Positions 53,798 to 64,000 of a stretch of 64,000 nucleotides of DNA are shown here, piece by piece. The stretch covers positions 67,906 through 131,905 of the forward strand of contig VKHL01000072.1 in NCBI GenBank assembly GCA_015146655.1, written 5' to 3'. Position 1 is the first letter of the stretch; each line of letters starts with the position of its first letter. A program made the translations under genes and the position numbers. The notes under the pieces are model-generated. The model saw only the letters and a program-made list of their open reading frames with translations. It had not been told where the DNA came from and did no database searches. Source of the DNA: Ochromonas danica. Lineage: Eukaryota > Sar > Chrysophyceae > Chromulinales > Chromulinaceae.

Positions 53798-56700
53798 TCA
53801 AAGCTTGAGTGCCTCCTCGATGGAAATGCCCAATTCACGTAAAGATGAACTACAAGCCGAAACAACGCCTCGCCTCAGACACTTGTCCACTTGAGTACGC
53901 AAATAGTCGCGTAGGGCAGTAATCCTGCGTTTATGATGTGCTGCTTTGATCTCAATTTCAGAGCAAAAGTAATCTGTACGGGGATTCAACCGACATCTCC
54001 GAACATGATCATGACAAACGCTGCTATTTCGTTGAGGTTCCAAACACAGACCGCAGAAATGGCCATTGCAAGGATCAGAACAAGTCACAGCACAGCAACC
54101 ATTCCAGTCCAAAAATACCTTCCCACAGTTTTCGTAGGGGCATCTCAGAGGCAAGATTTCCTCTTGCACCGTTCGAACATGACCACGAATCTTGCCGTCA
54201 GGATCAGCTTGCTTCACAACACAAGAAAAGTCTCTGTGAGCTTTCACCGCCGCGTTCAGCTGTGAGGAGCAACACAAGCAATAATCCGCCGCGCAATGGT
54301 CGCACGAAATCACCTCCACACCACCTTGTGTGAGTTCTTCGTTGGATCCTGCACAGCAACGCCTCGCTGCGTGGGCAGTCAAGATCTGATTACAACCAGG
54401 CTGGGGACAGTAGAAGAACTCCTTCCCATGCTCTTGCAGGAACTTCCCAACAGCTACTTCGTGTAATGCAGCCATTCCTGTCTCGTTTGTGAGGTTCTTG
54501 ATATCCGCAAGTGACATGGGAACATTGTCCATGAAACAAGCTATTGGAAGAGACACATCCCTTGCCTGAACTGTTGTAAACATGTTCTTGATGCACGGGG
54601 TGCATGCAACATGTTCGCAGGCGGAGAATGAGAATGGCTGCTCCAACTCGTCGCCACACACAATGCAACTGCAATCCATTGCTGCTTTACCCTGTCCAAG
54701 AGAACAGGAAGCTGCCTGGTTGCTACAAGACAGGCGTCCATCGGAAAGATAACCTCGAGATTGGAGCCAATTCGTTACAGAGCCCACTCCTGCTATGGAC
54801 CCATGTAACAGCAGCGTGTTGTCATTTCGGGACAGACGGAAGAGAGTCACCTCCCCGCGGTGCGCCTTATTTTGCTCAAGTTTCCATTCCCGGAGGATGG
54901 CGCGACGCTTGTCCGCCTTTACAAACAACTCCTTTTCCTCATTTGGCTGCTCTCCTTGCGTTTCGAACTCAATGACCAGTCGACGAAGGTGATCGGAGGC
55001 GGCTTGCTTTATCGCCTGCGTCTCTCCGTAGATGTTGATGGATCGAGATCGAGTGTCCCATAGCACCACGCAGCTGCTACTCTCTGCCAACAATCGCTCC
55101 TCCAGGAAGCTCCGAGCCCTGCTGGTGAACAATTGCGGCGTATTGGCTGCGCGGAATACCTGGGGAGCAAATAGAGCTTGCAAGCGAAAGGTCCACCCTT
55201 GCAGCAGTGCAAGTGACTGAGCTTCAACCACGACACCAACCTTGGCGTCCTTCTTGGGCACCTCCTTGTCGTTCTCGAAGATAGAGCGGATCGAAAAAGA
55301 AGAGGTAGAACGCTGGAACTCTCCCGCAAGCTTATCACACGCAGATCGAAAGATGGGAGACTTCCAGACCATACAAGGAATCCAGATGAAGTGGCTGAAC
55401 TGTGCTCGAACCCGCAAAGGCTGGCCGTGATACTGTGCGGCCTCGCTCATGGCTTCCCATGTGGCCAGTGCTTCTACGGCTTGCTCAGGATGTTGATACT
55501 GCGCCACAACTCCGGCACGGCCGCCGACTTTGTCGAAGAAGGCCTTGACCGAAGCTATTCCTTCCATCGAGCGAAGAACCTCCAGGGAAGCGAATGGACT
55601 CAGCTGCGAAGCGTCGAGTTCAACCAAGGAGAGATCCTCCTTGTCACGCCAAATTCGCACAAAGAAATCTTTATTTTTGCTTATCGAATCGGAGTCGCCC
55701 GCGGGCGAGCCAATTGGCTGCTGCTGGAGAAGGGGTTGTGCTTCTGCTGCAAGAATTGAGCGGATCACCTGTTCCACGGCGACTTCATCGACGTACGATG
55801 ATAAACCAGAAAACCGCAACGAGTATTTTTGTCCTTTCTTCGTATTGCTGGTCGTGTCAAAGTGCCCCGTCTCTCGAGCAATCCAAGGTAATGCTGCATG
55901 TGAAGGAACCTTCGTCTTGCTGCCAAGCCACTGACCAACGGACTGGACCGTTACCTCACTTCTGTCGCTGAGATGCTGCTTGAATATGCTGGAAGGCTTA
56001 TTGAGAGCATCCAGTACAGCGTTTGCAACCTCCGGATGGGAGAAAGTCACAACAGCCTTACCCGTAGAGGTTGCTGCGGCCCAAGACATTACTAACTTCC
56101 CTACAGTGCGGCTGTTGTGACTTTCTCTACTTGAATCCGAGATGCCACCCGCAGCTGCCTTGAGCTGACAACCTTCCACGACTTTACCTTGCAGATGCTC
56201 GAGAATGGTCTTGGCATCAGCTGCAGACCTTCCCACAACTGTTGCGGTTATCCTCTTGGTCGTCTCAGCGACGTTCGAGGTGTGGGAACGATGAATCTCT
56301 AGAGCGCGGATCGAAACCTTGGGTGGAAGCAGCGCTTGTAGAGCTGAGTCTGAAATCATCGAGGGAAGATTGCTCACATGTACAACAAGAAACTCTCCAC
56401 GGAATAGCAGACTGTGGACCACGCAGCCCGCTTCCAGTACTGCACGGACATCTCCCTGCACAACGATCTCTTCCCACTCGTTTCTCGCTTGCTGTCGAAA
56501 TTCGCTCCGGATGTCTTCAAGCTCTTGACGCAGTCCGGCAAGATGATGTCCATGACACCATGCTTCCCATTGACAGCTTCGGTCATCGTAGTGGATCATA
56601 CACTTCCAGCGCTCCTCCAACTCTTTCTTGCGTCGGTCTCCTTTTCCACGGAGGAACATGGCAAGCAAGGAAGAGACATGCTCCACGATCAAGCGGTGAT

Positions 56701-59700
56701 ACGTAATATCCTCCACGCGTTGCTTCAAGGAAGCAAAGTGCAATGACGGCGCCGTGTCTTGAATCAATTCGATATCTATTGGTGTAACTTGTACCAAGAA
56801 GCGACGGGTAGACTCCATGATTGACTGGTATAACACGAATTGTGGACGAGCATATTGCAGATCATCCATCTTGTTCAGACAGGAGCCTGGATGAATGAAT
56901 GCTACCGAAACATCTGTCGTGGTACGCAGGAGACGAAAGCTGGAGCCATCTCCTTCATGGTGGATACGTGCGGCAACATTGAGAAAAAACCCATCGCACA
57001 CCATTCGGACAATATCTTGGTCGGAAGGCTCATCTTGTGCTCCTTCTTGTTGGAGGTACTCGTTCCATCGCATCACTGCTCGAAAGATCTCTTCCGCGGT
57101 ACTCTGTGCCATTTGTAGCGCTTTGTTGTTGAGTCGATTCTCAACACACCATTGCTTCACCGCTTTTCGATTCCCTGCACGCAAGCGATTGCGCTCCACA
57201 CGCTCAGTCTCTCGCGCATCAAGTAGCGAAGCGCTGGGGAAAGACGAAGTGGATTCTTCCGAGGCCACAGTAACTACTGTATCGTCGTCCTCCAGGTTGC
57301 CAAGATCAATCAGATCATCGTCTTTGTCACTTTGCTGAGCCGAATCACCCTGCAAGGAACTCTCCTCCTGGTCAACGGTTTCTTCATCTTCTTCGTTGTC
57401 TAGATAGCCCTGATCTTGATCTGCTGTGCAGAGAGAAAGAAAGAGCACTAGTAACAGAAGTTGGTCACTTACTCAGTCCTACAAAAACCTCTACCTGTTA
57501 CCACGAGCGACTCCTCAGTCTGCTCGTCAGTTTCCTCAACCGCCTTTGTGCCTTGATCGACAGCATTTGGAATGGCAGTGTCGCCACTGTGAAGCAAGTC
57601 TTCCCATACTCGAAAGAGTCGATAAGTCGTGACTGCATCCCCAGACGCATTTGCCAGAGAAGCATGTTTCTCATCTGCAGTTCGTTTCTCGTCGGCATCT
57701 CCACCTCGCCAGAACAAAGTGCTTCCCACCGAGAGGACTCCAGCGAGCTTGCACGCAGCACGGCCAAGACCTTTCTTGCAAGCGCAGAAGATCATACGCG
57801 CGAGTGAAGGATCAATTTGCAGTGCAGCAATTTTTTCTCCGAGTGGTGTAATTGAGAAAGAAGACTCAGCCGCTGCTTTTGTTGTTGTTGCTCTTTCTTC
57901 TGTCGTTGACATAGTCGTTGTATGACGTGAGATGGCTCCAATGAGCTCCAGATCCTCTAGGGTTTTCTTCACGGCAGCGCGATCGGGAGGTTGTATCCAT
58001 CCAAATGTTTCAGGGCTGCAAAAGCCAAATGAGATGACGTTGATTAAAGTGAGTTCGAGAGGACGGGTCAATACTTCTGGGTTTTGGCTATGTTTCATGG
58101 CCAGAAAGTCCTCCTCCGAATAGAGTCGATAGCAAGTTCCTGGCGCAGTTCGACCTGCTCGGCCAGTGCGCTGGACAGCGCTACTCTGACAAATTGAGTC
58201 CACTTGCAAGATCGTCATACTTCGCTTGCTATCGTAGAAGCTCTCCTTGCAGAGGCCACAATCAATGACAAACCGAACGCCATCGATCGTAATTCCAGTC
58301 TCGGCCACATCCGTTGCGAAAATAATGCGTCGTTTGTTTTGTGTGGCTTGAAAGACGCGCTGTTGTTCCTCTGCAGGCTGTCGGCCGTACAGACAAAGTA
58401 CTTCTGCGGTGCTATGCAGATGGTGAGGTGCAGCTTGGAGTCGCCTTTGTAGCTTCTCTCTAGCCATCTCGACCTCATCTTGACCTGTCAAGAAGCAGAG
58501 TATATCACCATCTCCCACCTTATTCGACGAATGAATTGTTTCCGCCAGATTGAGCATTCCATCGAAATAGGCTTTGGCATCCGGATTCACTCCCAAGCGA
58601 AACCCTGGAAGTGGGCGATAGTGCACATCCACAGGAAACATTCTTCCAGGAATGTCGATTGTGGAGCAATTATCGAAGTACTTGCAAAAGAGCTCTCGGT
58701 CGAGTGTCGCTGAGGTCACAATAACTTTCAGATGGGGTAACTGTTTCGACACCTCGGTTTTCAGAAAAGCTAGGAGCATATCGCAAGTTATGGAGCGCTC
58801 ATGAGCTTCATCCACAATGATCGCTCCTACATCTTCAAGCCACTGCTTCTTGTTCGCATCCTTTTTGTTCTTCCTGTCCTCATCGTCTGAATCTCCGTTC
58901 GTTCCGAACGTTGCCAACAGCTGGGTTAACAGCGTTGCCTCTGTCAAATATTCGATGCGCGTATATTTCGTCGCCTTTCTCACAGAGCCTACACGGTACC
59001 CCACTACTCTTCCCACCAAATCCACCTCAGCATTGGGTTTCTCGAGGGCATACCACTCGCTCGCGACACGTTGGGCAAGAGATATTGCTGAAACTTTGCG
59101 CGGTTGAGTACATAGTACACGTTTTTGCCAGCCAAGCGTTTCTAAAGCATATTGAGGAAGTTGGGTCGACTTGCCGCTGCCTGTGGCACCAATGACTACC
59201 ATGTACTGATGGTCTTCACGAAGTGCGGCCTCGATTTCTCTGCGTTTACTTAGCGCAGGTAACGCAGCCCGAAGTCGGCCAATTTCACGATGAATGCGAG
59301 CAGCACAAAGGGCTTTTGTTCTGGTAGGGATGCCCGACGTGAATAGCTGTTCCAGTTGTGAAGCAACACACTCATCAAAATAGCTCAACTGCTCGCGCAG
59401 CTCTCGGATGCGGGCATTTGTGACAGTGAGCTGAGCTTCCTCCTCAACTGTCTCTTCGGTTCCTTGATCGGGGGCCATTAATAGAGAAAGCTCGCTGCTA
59501 ACGAGCATCTCCTCTCTCAATTTCTCCAAGTGGCTTTTCCTCGCTAGATCCACATTCTTTGCGACGTTCATGATCTTTTCATGGGCTTTTCTCACCAACA
59601 GCGTCTCGATAGGTTCCTTTAAATGGCGATACTTGCAAAAGCAATATTGGTTTGGACAGAGCTTGCGTGAATGCAGAAAGCCACATTTCAGACTGTTGCA

Positions 59701-60066
59701 GCTATCCCCATACTTGCATTTCGCTTTACGTTGCTGATCGTGACGCAGATTGCAAAGAAAATTCTTGCAATCCCGAAACTCTAAGCAAGAACTCACAGAG
59801 TGCAACAGCTTGCAGTCCAATCGGAAGCAAGCACTATTGTTTCTGCATTTTCGCGTTCTGTTTTTCCCATGCCGCTGAGGGCAAGCGAAATTGGAGCATT
59901 TGTCGCCTTGAAGACAAAAATCCGCAGAGTGGGCTGCTCTACACTTCTCGTTGAAGCACTCTTGGTCATGCTGGCAGAGTGTGGCCTTGTTCGTCAGGGT
60001 GCTTTCCTGGGCTGCCTCTTCTTTAGCCTCCTCAGTTCTTCTGATGGGTTTCTCAGTGGGAATCAT
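53798..60066 (-). CDS. DEAH-box RNA helicase fused to an RBR E3 ligase (DEAH11/12 type)
   Basis: Exons 60066-57495 and 57423-53798 join in phase 1, giving 2,065 residues. Order: tandem CCCH-like Cys/His motifs (residues about 30-150, e.g. CRNNSACFRLDCKLLH), DEAH helicase (GATGSGKST, TQPRKVSA, DEAH, SAT, ATDVAETGITIDG, QRTGRAGR), winged-helix/ratchet region, a long middle part, and a C-terminal RBR. RING1 begins CIVCGDELEQPFSFSACEHVACTPC. The Rcat is RCPYENCGKVFLDWNGCCAVTC, with the likely catalytic Cys in NGC. Plants have the same architecture (DEAH11/12). It would unwind RNA with ATP and transfer ubiquitin; nobody can tell its substrate from sequence. The acceptor is CAGCAG, so splicing may add or drop one Ala. 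Confidence 0.9.
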
Positions 60067-60883
60067 TTTCGATAGTACTGACTTAGCTTTTTCTTTTCCT
60101 TCTTTTTGTTTTCAGGGATGGCTCGGACCCAGCTCGGCACGGGGGAAGGTTGCTCTGGGTATCTTTGTCAATCCACAGCAGCTGACCCTGAAGAGGGACA
60201 GCAGCTGATCACGTTGCACCCGGAGCTGCTGGAGAAAACTACTGCAATAACACGACGATATATTGTAGATGTCGATAAAATTATATTTTCAACAAGCCTT
60301 TTTATAAGGTGAAGGATCTTTACAACACTCCCTTGTACCTAGAAGAGGTCCGAGGTCAAGGATTTTCCACATTTAAAGCGGACGAGTTTGTTAAGTTAAG
60401 AGGAGTTGAAGATAGGGGTTTCGGTTTTCGGATCATGAGCTCTCTCCACTCTCATCGATATGAACCATTTAACCTCCATGGATAACGATCATAAGAGATG
60501 TGGATAGCGAGTATCCTTCGACAAGCAGTATTACAAAACGATCTCAAACACACAAATACTCATTTATGACCATGCACTAACTAACCGCTTTCAATTTTTC
60601 ATGAGCAAAGAAGGTATTATTTAATAAGCTTCTACACGGAACATAAGATCATCATGACGATGGCAAAAACACCAAAACGACCGTCTCATCAATCAATAAT
60701 GCAATTATTCAATATAAACTTTGCCTTCCATAAATAAATACCTTCAAACACACTCTACAAACCATTTTTGTCGATAAACTTGGTTAGAACAATCGGAGAC
60801 AGAAGCATAATTCATTGATGCTTCAATCCAAAGCTTCTCCAAAGTTCTATTAAGCTACTCCTAGGTAGTAAGCGATTGGCGCG
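60067..60883. other. Intergenic; short unexplained plus-strand ORF
   Basis: 60118-60312 (plus) encodes MARTQLGTGEGCSGYLCQST...HPELLEKTTAITRRYIV, about 64 residues, preceded by a polypyrimidine-CAG. It could be an exon or chance. TTAAGTTAAGAGG occurs at 60391-60403. Confidence 0.3.
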
Positions 60884-61232
60884 ATTCCCGGAGGATGGCG
60901 CGACGCCTTTCCGCCTTCACAAACAACTCCTTTTATTCCTCATTTGGCTGCTCTCATGGCGCTTAGAACTCAATGACCAGTCGACGAAGGTGATGGGAGG
61001 CAGCCTGCTTCATCACCTGCGTCTCGCGGTAGATGTTGATGGACCGAGGGATCGCGTGTCCCGCAGCACAGCACAGTTGCTGTTCTCTCCCAAATTGGCT
61101 GCGCAGAGTACCTGGGGAGCAAACATAGTTTGCATCCAAAAGTTCCACCCTTGCAGCAAGTAACGCTGGAACTCCCCCACTAGCTTATCACATGCAGATC
61201 GAAAGATGGGAGTCTTCCAGACCACTCTAAGA
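60884..61232 (-). pseudogene. Partial copy of the DEAH-RBR gene (source 54889-55384)
   Basis: High similarity with the gene body at 54889-55384 in the same orientation. Shared runs include GAGGATGGCGCGACGC, AACTCAATGACCAGTCGACG and GCAGATCGAAAGATGGGAG. Two internal stretches (near 55090-55130 and 55215-55300 of the source) are missing and many substitutions and indels break the frame. Duplicated host sequence, not expressed as this protein. Confidence 0.85.
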
Positions 61233-61269
61233 ATCCCACAGTTTTCTTTACCTGGGTAGCTTGTGTCGT

Positions 61270-61425
61270 TACTTCTTCCTATTACAGTACTCGTTCTTGT
61301 ATCAAGATGATAGCTAGAGTCAATCTAATTTTCACTCCTTCATATCTGCTCACTAATACAATGTTAGCAAAAGAATAGGGGATTTATATTCAACTGATAC
61401 TCATTTTTTGATTTCAAACCCCAGC
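61270..61425. repeat. Copy of the 5' end and promoter of the TSNAXIP1-like gene (source 53527-53675)
   Basis: TTCTTCCTATT, GTTCTTGTATCAA, TCACTAATA and AGAATAGGGGATTTATATT are shared in the same order and orientation. It lies directly after the helicase-RBR fragment, although in the source locus the order of the two pieces is the opposite. Confidence 0.75.
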
Positions 61426-61502
61426 CAGCCAGAGGAAACAACGAGCAAAATGATGAAAACGAAAACAATTTTTATTCTCTTTCTCTAACAGTTATCGACA
61501 CC

Positions 61503-61571
61503 GCCCTCTTAAGTTGATGACACCCTCTTAAGTTAAGAATGGATGAAAATGGACGGGTGTTAACTTAAGAG
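61503..61571. promoter_or_regulatory. Inverted CTCTTAAGTTAA / TTAACTTAAGAG pair upstream of glucan synthase
   Basis: CCCTCTTAAGTTGATGA (61505) is followed by CTCTTAAGTTAA (61525-61536) and its exact reverse complement (61560-61571), with 23 bp between. It is 238 bp before the glucan-synthase ATG. The same inverted arrangement occurs at 2312-2351. Confidence 0.5.
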
Positions 61572-61808
61572 GAGGGTGAAGATGCACTCTTCACAGTGCT
61601 GATGTGATGCTTGCTTGGCTCGGCATAACAACAAGAAGAGGAGGATCATTCATCATCAATTACTTACAGTCTCTTAAGAAAAGAATAGATTTTCTTCCCT
61701 CTACTCTCTTTCTAATAGGAATTTTGTTGTTGAAGGAACACATTCCTTCTCTTAATTTTGCGTTCTATTAGAATTATCTTTTTTTGTAGATTTTTTTGGT
61801 TGGAACAA

Positions 61809-64000
61809 ATGGAGACAGAAGCACCATTCTTTGACACGGAGCATTGGCTAGAATCCACTGCCACTTTTGTTCTCTTTGTAGTTCTATTAAGTTACTCCAC
61901 TAGGTTAGCGATTGTTCATATGATTTTTCTCTCTGTTCTTAATCCTTTTCACCCTTAACCATATATCCTTGTTGTGGTCTTACTCATGATGTAGTAACAT
62001 GGGTGAAACCAGCTTCTTCACTGCTGCTATGGTGACAGGACTTTTTCTCTATTGTAATATCATGCCCTTCTTTGGTAGGAATGGAACTGTCAGACATCGT
62101 TTTGTGCATGAAAATTGATGTTATTGTTGTCATTGCTCTCGTTAGATCCAAATATGAAGCTGTTTGGAGTCTTGGCTGACTTGGTTATTGCTATTGGAGC
62201 AGTCGTTGGAGGAGTCGCTGGTATCCTATTACCACAGATCTCCATCGGAATTACTACGGGAACCCTTCTTTCCCTTTTTGTGGCCATGGTAATGTGTTCA
62301 TAATCTAATTGTACTGATGGATAATAATGATGGTTGTATTTTGCAGGTCTTTCGCTCATTTCATAATTCGTGGTCAGACTCAGAGAATTTCATTGTGAGC
62401 TGCATCTTCACTTTGCTAGTTCCTTTGTCCATGTTATTGGCCCAAAAATATCAGGTAAGCTGAGTCAAGCCTCTGGATGTGACAACTTCTTTCTCAGATT
62501 AACGAGCGCTTCATTATGTGTTGTAGGCAATGTGTTCTGACGTTCGCACAAGCTTAGCAATTGGTCTAACTTTCGCTTTGACAGTCGATATTGTCCTAAG
62601 TAGATCGTTGCTTCACAACATAGAGTACATCTTCTCGTTTGTTCCAGATAGTGTAGAACCATGTGGTGAAAAGTGCCGTCTTGGTGATATTACTATATTG
62701 TGGTTTGTGACCACCTTGCTTTGCCTGCTTCAAGTTTACTATCGTTCGGGATTTTTGAAAGCTTTGTTTGGCGGCAACGGGGGTAACTATATTCCTTTAT
62801 CAGCTGCCAATACTGCCGCCGAAGAAGTAGTTGCCACAACTTTCAAACAGCGCACATTCAGCTACCCTGATGCCTTGGTGTGGAACTATATCGATCCAGA
62901 TGATGTCCCAGAATTATTGAAGCCGCACGCTGAGAGTCTTTTCTCTATCGGCCAGTGTATTATGAAGCAACATGGCTTCCAGGTTGATAATTGCCGCAAC
63001 CAGTGTGAGCATCTTCTCATGCTGTTGTTCAACGAGACAACTTCTTCAGATCGCATGGTTTCCGCTCCTGCTTTACGCATTCATAGACGTATCTTTACCA
63101 ACTATAATAGATGGTGTGATATGATGTATGTATCTCCTCTCCTCATTATGGATCTCAGCCCTGTCAAGAGTCATGAATCGATTCTGGAAGATTTATTGAT
63201 ATATCTGATGATATGGGGAGAAGCCTCCAATCTTCGTCATCTTCCTGAGTGCTTATGTTTTCTTTTCCATAAGACTATGGAAGAACATCTACGTTGCAAG
63301 CGAGATGTTGATTCTTTTCTTCGATCAGGAAAGTATCCTGGGTTCTTTTTGGATATGGTGGTGACACCAATCTATGAAGTTATTGCTAAGTCAATGGCAC
63401 AGTCTGTAGATCATGCCGATCGTAAAATATATGACGATTTTAATGAGTTCTTTTGGTCTCCACACTGTCTCAAGTATCAATTACATAATGTTAGTGATGA
63501 ACAAGTGGAACAAGGATTGTGTTCCCGCAAAGGTGAATGTGTTAATCAAGGCAGCCTTGATTTGGCTGCTGCTTTAAGGTCTTCGACAAAGACTTATCTG
63601 GAAAAGAGGTCGTGGTTTCATCCTTTGTTGTCTGTAAACCGCGTTTTTGAATGGCATGCAGTATCTTTTACTCTGTTGGCTGCGTGGGCTTTTTCCAGTC
63701 TATTACAGTGGACTTATGCCTTCACATTGCAAGCTGCTTCTTTTGTCTTTTGGGAGATTACTTTCATGGGCTTGTTGTGGACTTGTCTGGAAGTATGGAC
63801 CTTGTTTCCCAGTGGAAATATGTCTGAGCCTTCGGTGTGTGGCTTTCTTATTCGCATTGTGGCAGGATATCTGATTTTGGTCTATCAGACAATCTACTTT
63901 CATTGGTCTTTTGTCACTCAAGAGGATACACCATTGCAAGATTTAGAGTTTTTCAAGAGAGGTGATAATATGTTTTGGTGGTGGCAATATGTTTGGCTGT
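61809..64000 (+). CDS. 1,3-beta-glucan synthase (FKS/callose synthase type), 5' part
   Basis: A plasma-membrane enzyme that polymerises UDP-glucose into beta-1,3-glucan. Exons 61809-61903, 61995-62074, 62146-62288, 62347-62454 and 62527 to beyond 64000 join in consistent phase; 633 residues are visible of an expected 1,800-2,000. About six helices in exons 1-5 precede the FKS1 domain 1. Signatures: ILEDLLIYLMIWGEASNLRHLPECLCFLFH, IYDDFNEFFWSPHCLKY and KTYLEKRSWFHPLLSVNRVFEWH. Helices resume to the window edge. In heterokonts the product may be wall glucan or storage chrysolaminarin. The start at 61809 (METEAPFF) precedes the first helix; an extra in-frame stretch from 61758 has no ATG. Confidence 0.92.

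Noticed and set aside
54604-57338. Many plus-strand ORFs of 60-150 codons
   Set aside because: All lie antisense to the conserved helicase-RBR exon.

Overview
The window is nuclear DNA of a eukaryotic protist. It is AT-rich, with about 27 protein genes on both strands. Most spliced genes have short GT-AG introns (56-210 bp), and many proteins carry Gln/Asn/Ser/Thr homopolymer tracts. The gene set points to a flagellated, walled or glucan-storing, probably heterokont (stramenopile) organism: a hybrid histidine kinase, an FKS/callose-type 1,3-beta-glucan synthase, a plant-type DEAH helicase-RBR protein, a TSNAXIP1-like (ciliary-type) protein, LRR/transmembrane proteins, a relic reading GQPSSQPSSYPSGQPT, and an acetyltransferase whose leader resembles a heterokont plastid-targeting sequence. 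The lineage is an inference; no rRNA or tRNA gene was seen.

Layout. 0-7 kb: end of a Pro/Ser-rich protein, PIG-C (GPI anchor synthesis) divergent from a secreted GT8-like glycosyltransferase, a degenerate receiver domain, and degenerate repeats. 7-15 kb: a 1,514-aa B-box/IQ protein, a GNAT protein and APRT (purine salvage). 15-24.5 kb: membrane hybrid histidine kinase, an LRR fragment, V-ATPase subunit D, a Golgi-type protein and an APC-family transporter. 24.6-27.9 kb: an accessory-looking stretch with an rpl16 relic, a 1.9-kb block bounded by perfect 28-bp inverted repeats around an unknown ORF, a perfect 40-bp hairpin and a second inverted repeat. 27.9-36.8 kb: sugar transporter, cytochrome b561, mitochondrial MnmE, a helicase-associated-domain protein and two small proteins. 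37.7-47.5 kb: a multi-exon LRR/transmembrane protein, a second GNAT, an aldo-keto reductase lacking two catalytic residues, a WD40-TPR fusion and PPP1R11. 47.8-60 kb: a coiled-coil protein, the TSNAXIP1-like protein and the 2,065-aa helicase-RBR. 60-64 kb: rearranged copies of pieces of the previous two loci, then the 5' part of the glucan synthase, cut by the window edge.

The genes are mostly independent housekeeping or signalling units, not a pathway cluster. Many starts share upstream motifs: CTTAAGTTAA/TTAACTTAAG, sometimes as an inverted pair, and AAACGGGTT. These look like core promoter or 5'-UTR elements of this genome. Exon joins were derived by hand from reading frames, splice dinucleotides and family similarity. 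All phases listed are consistent, but no transcript evidence was available.
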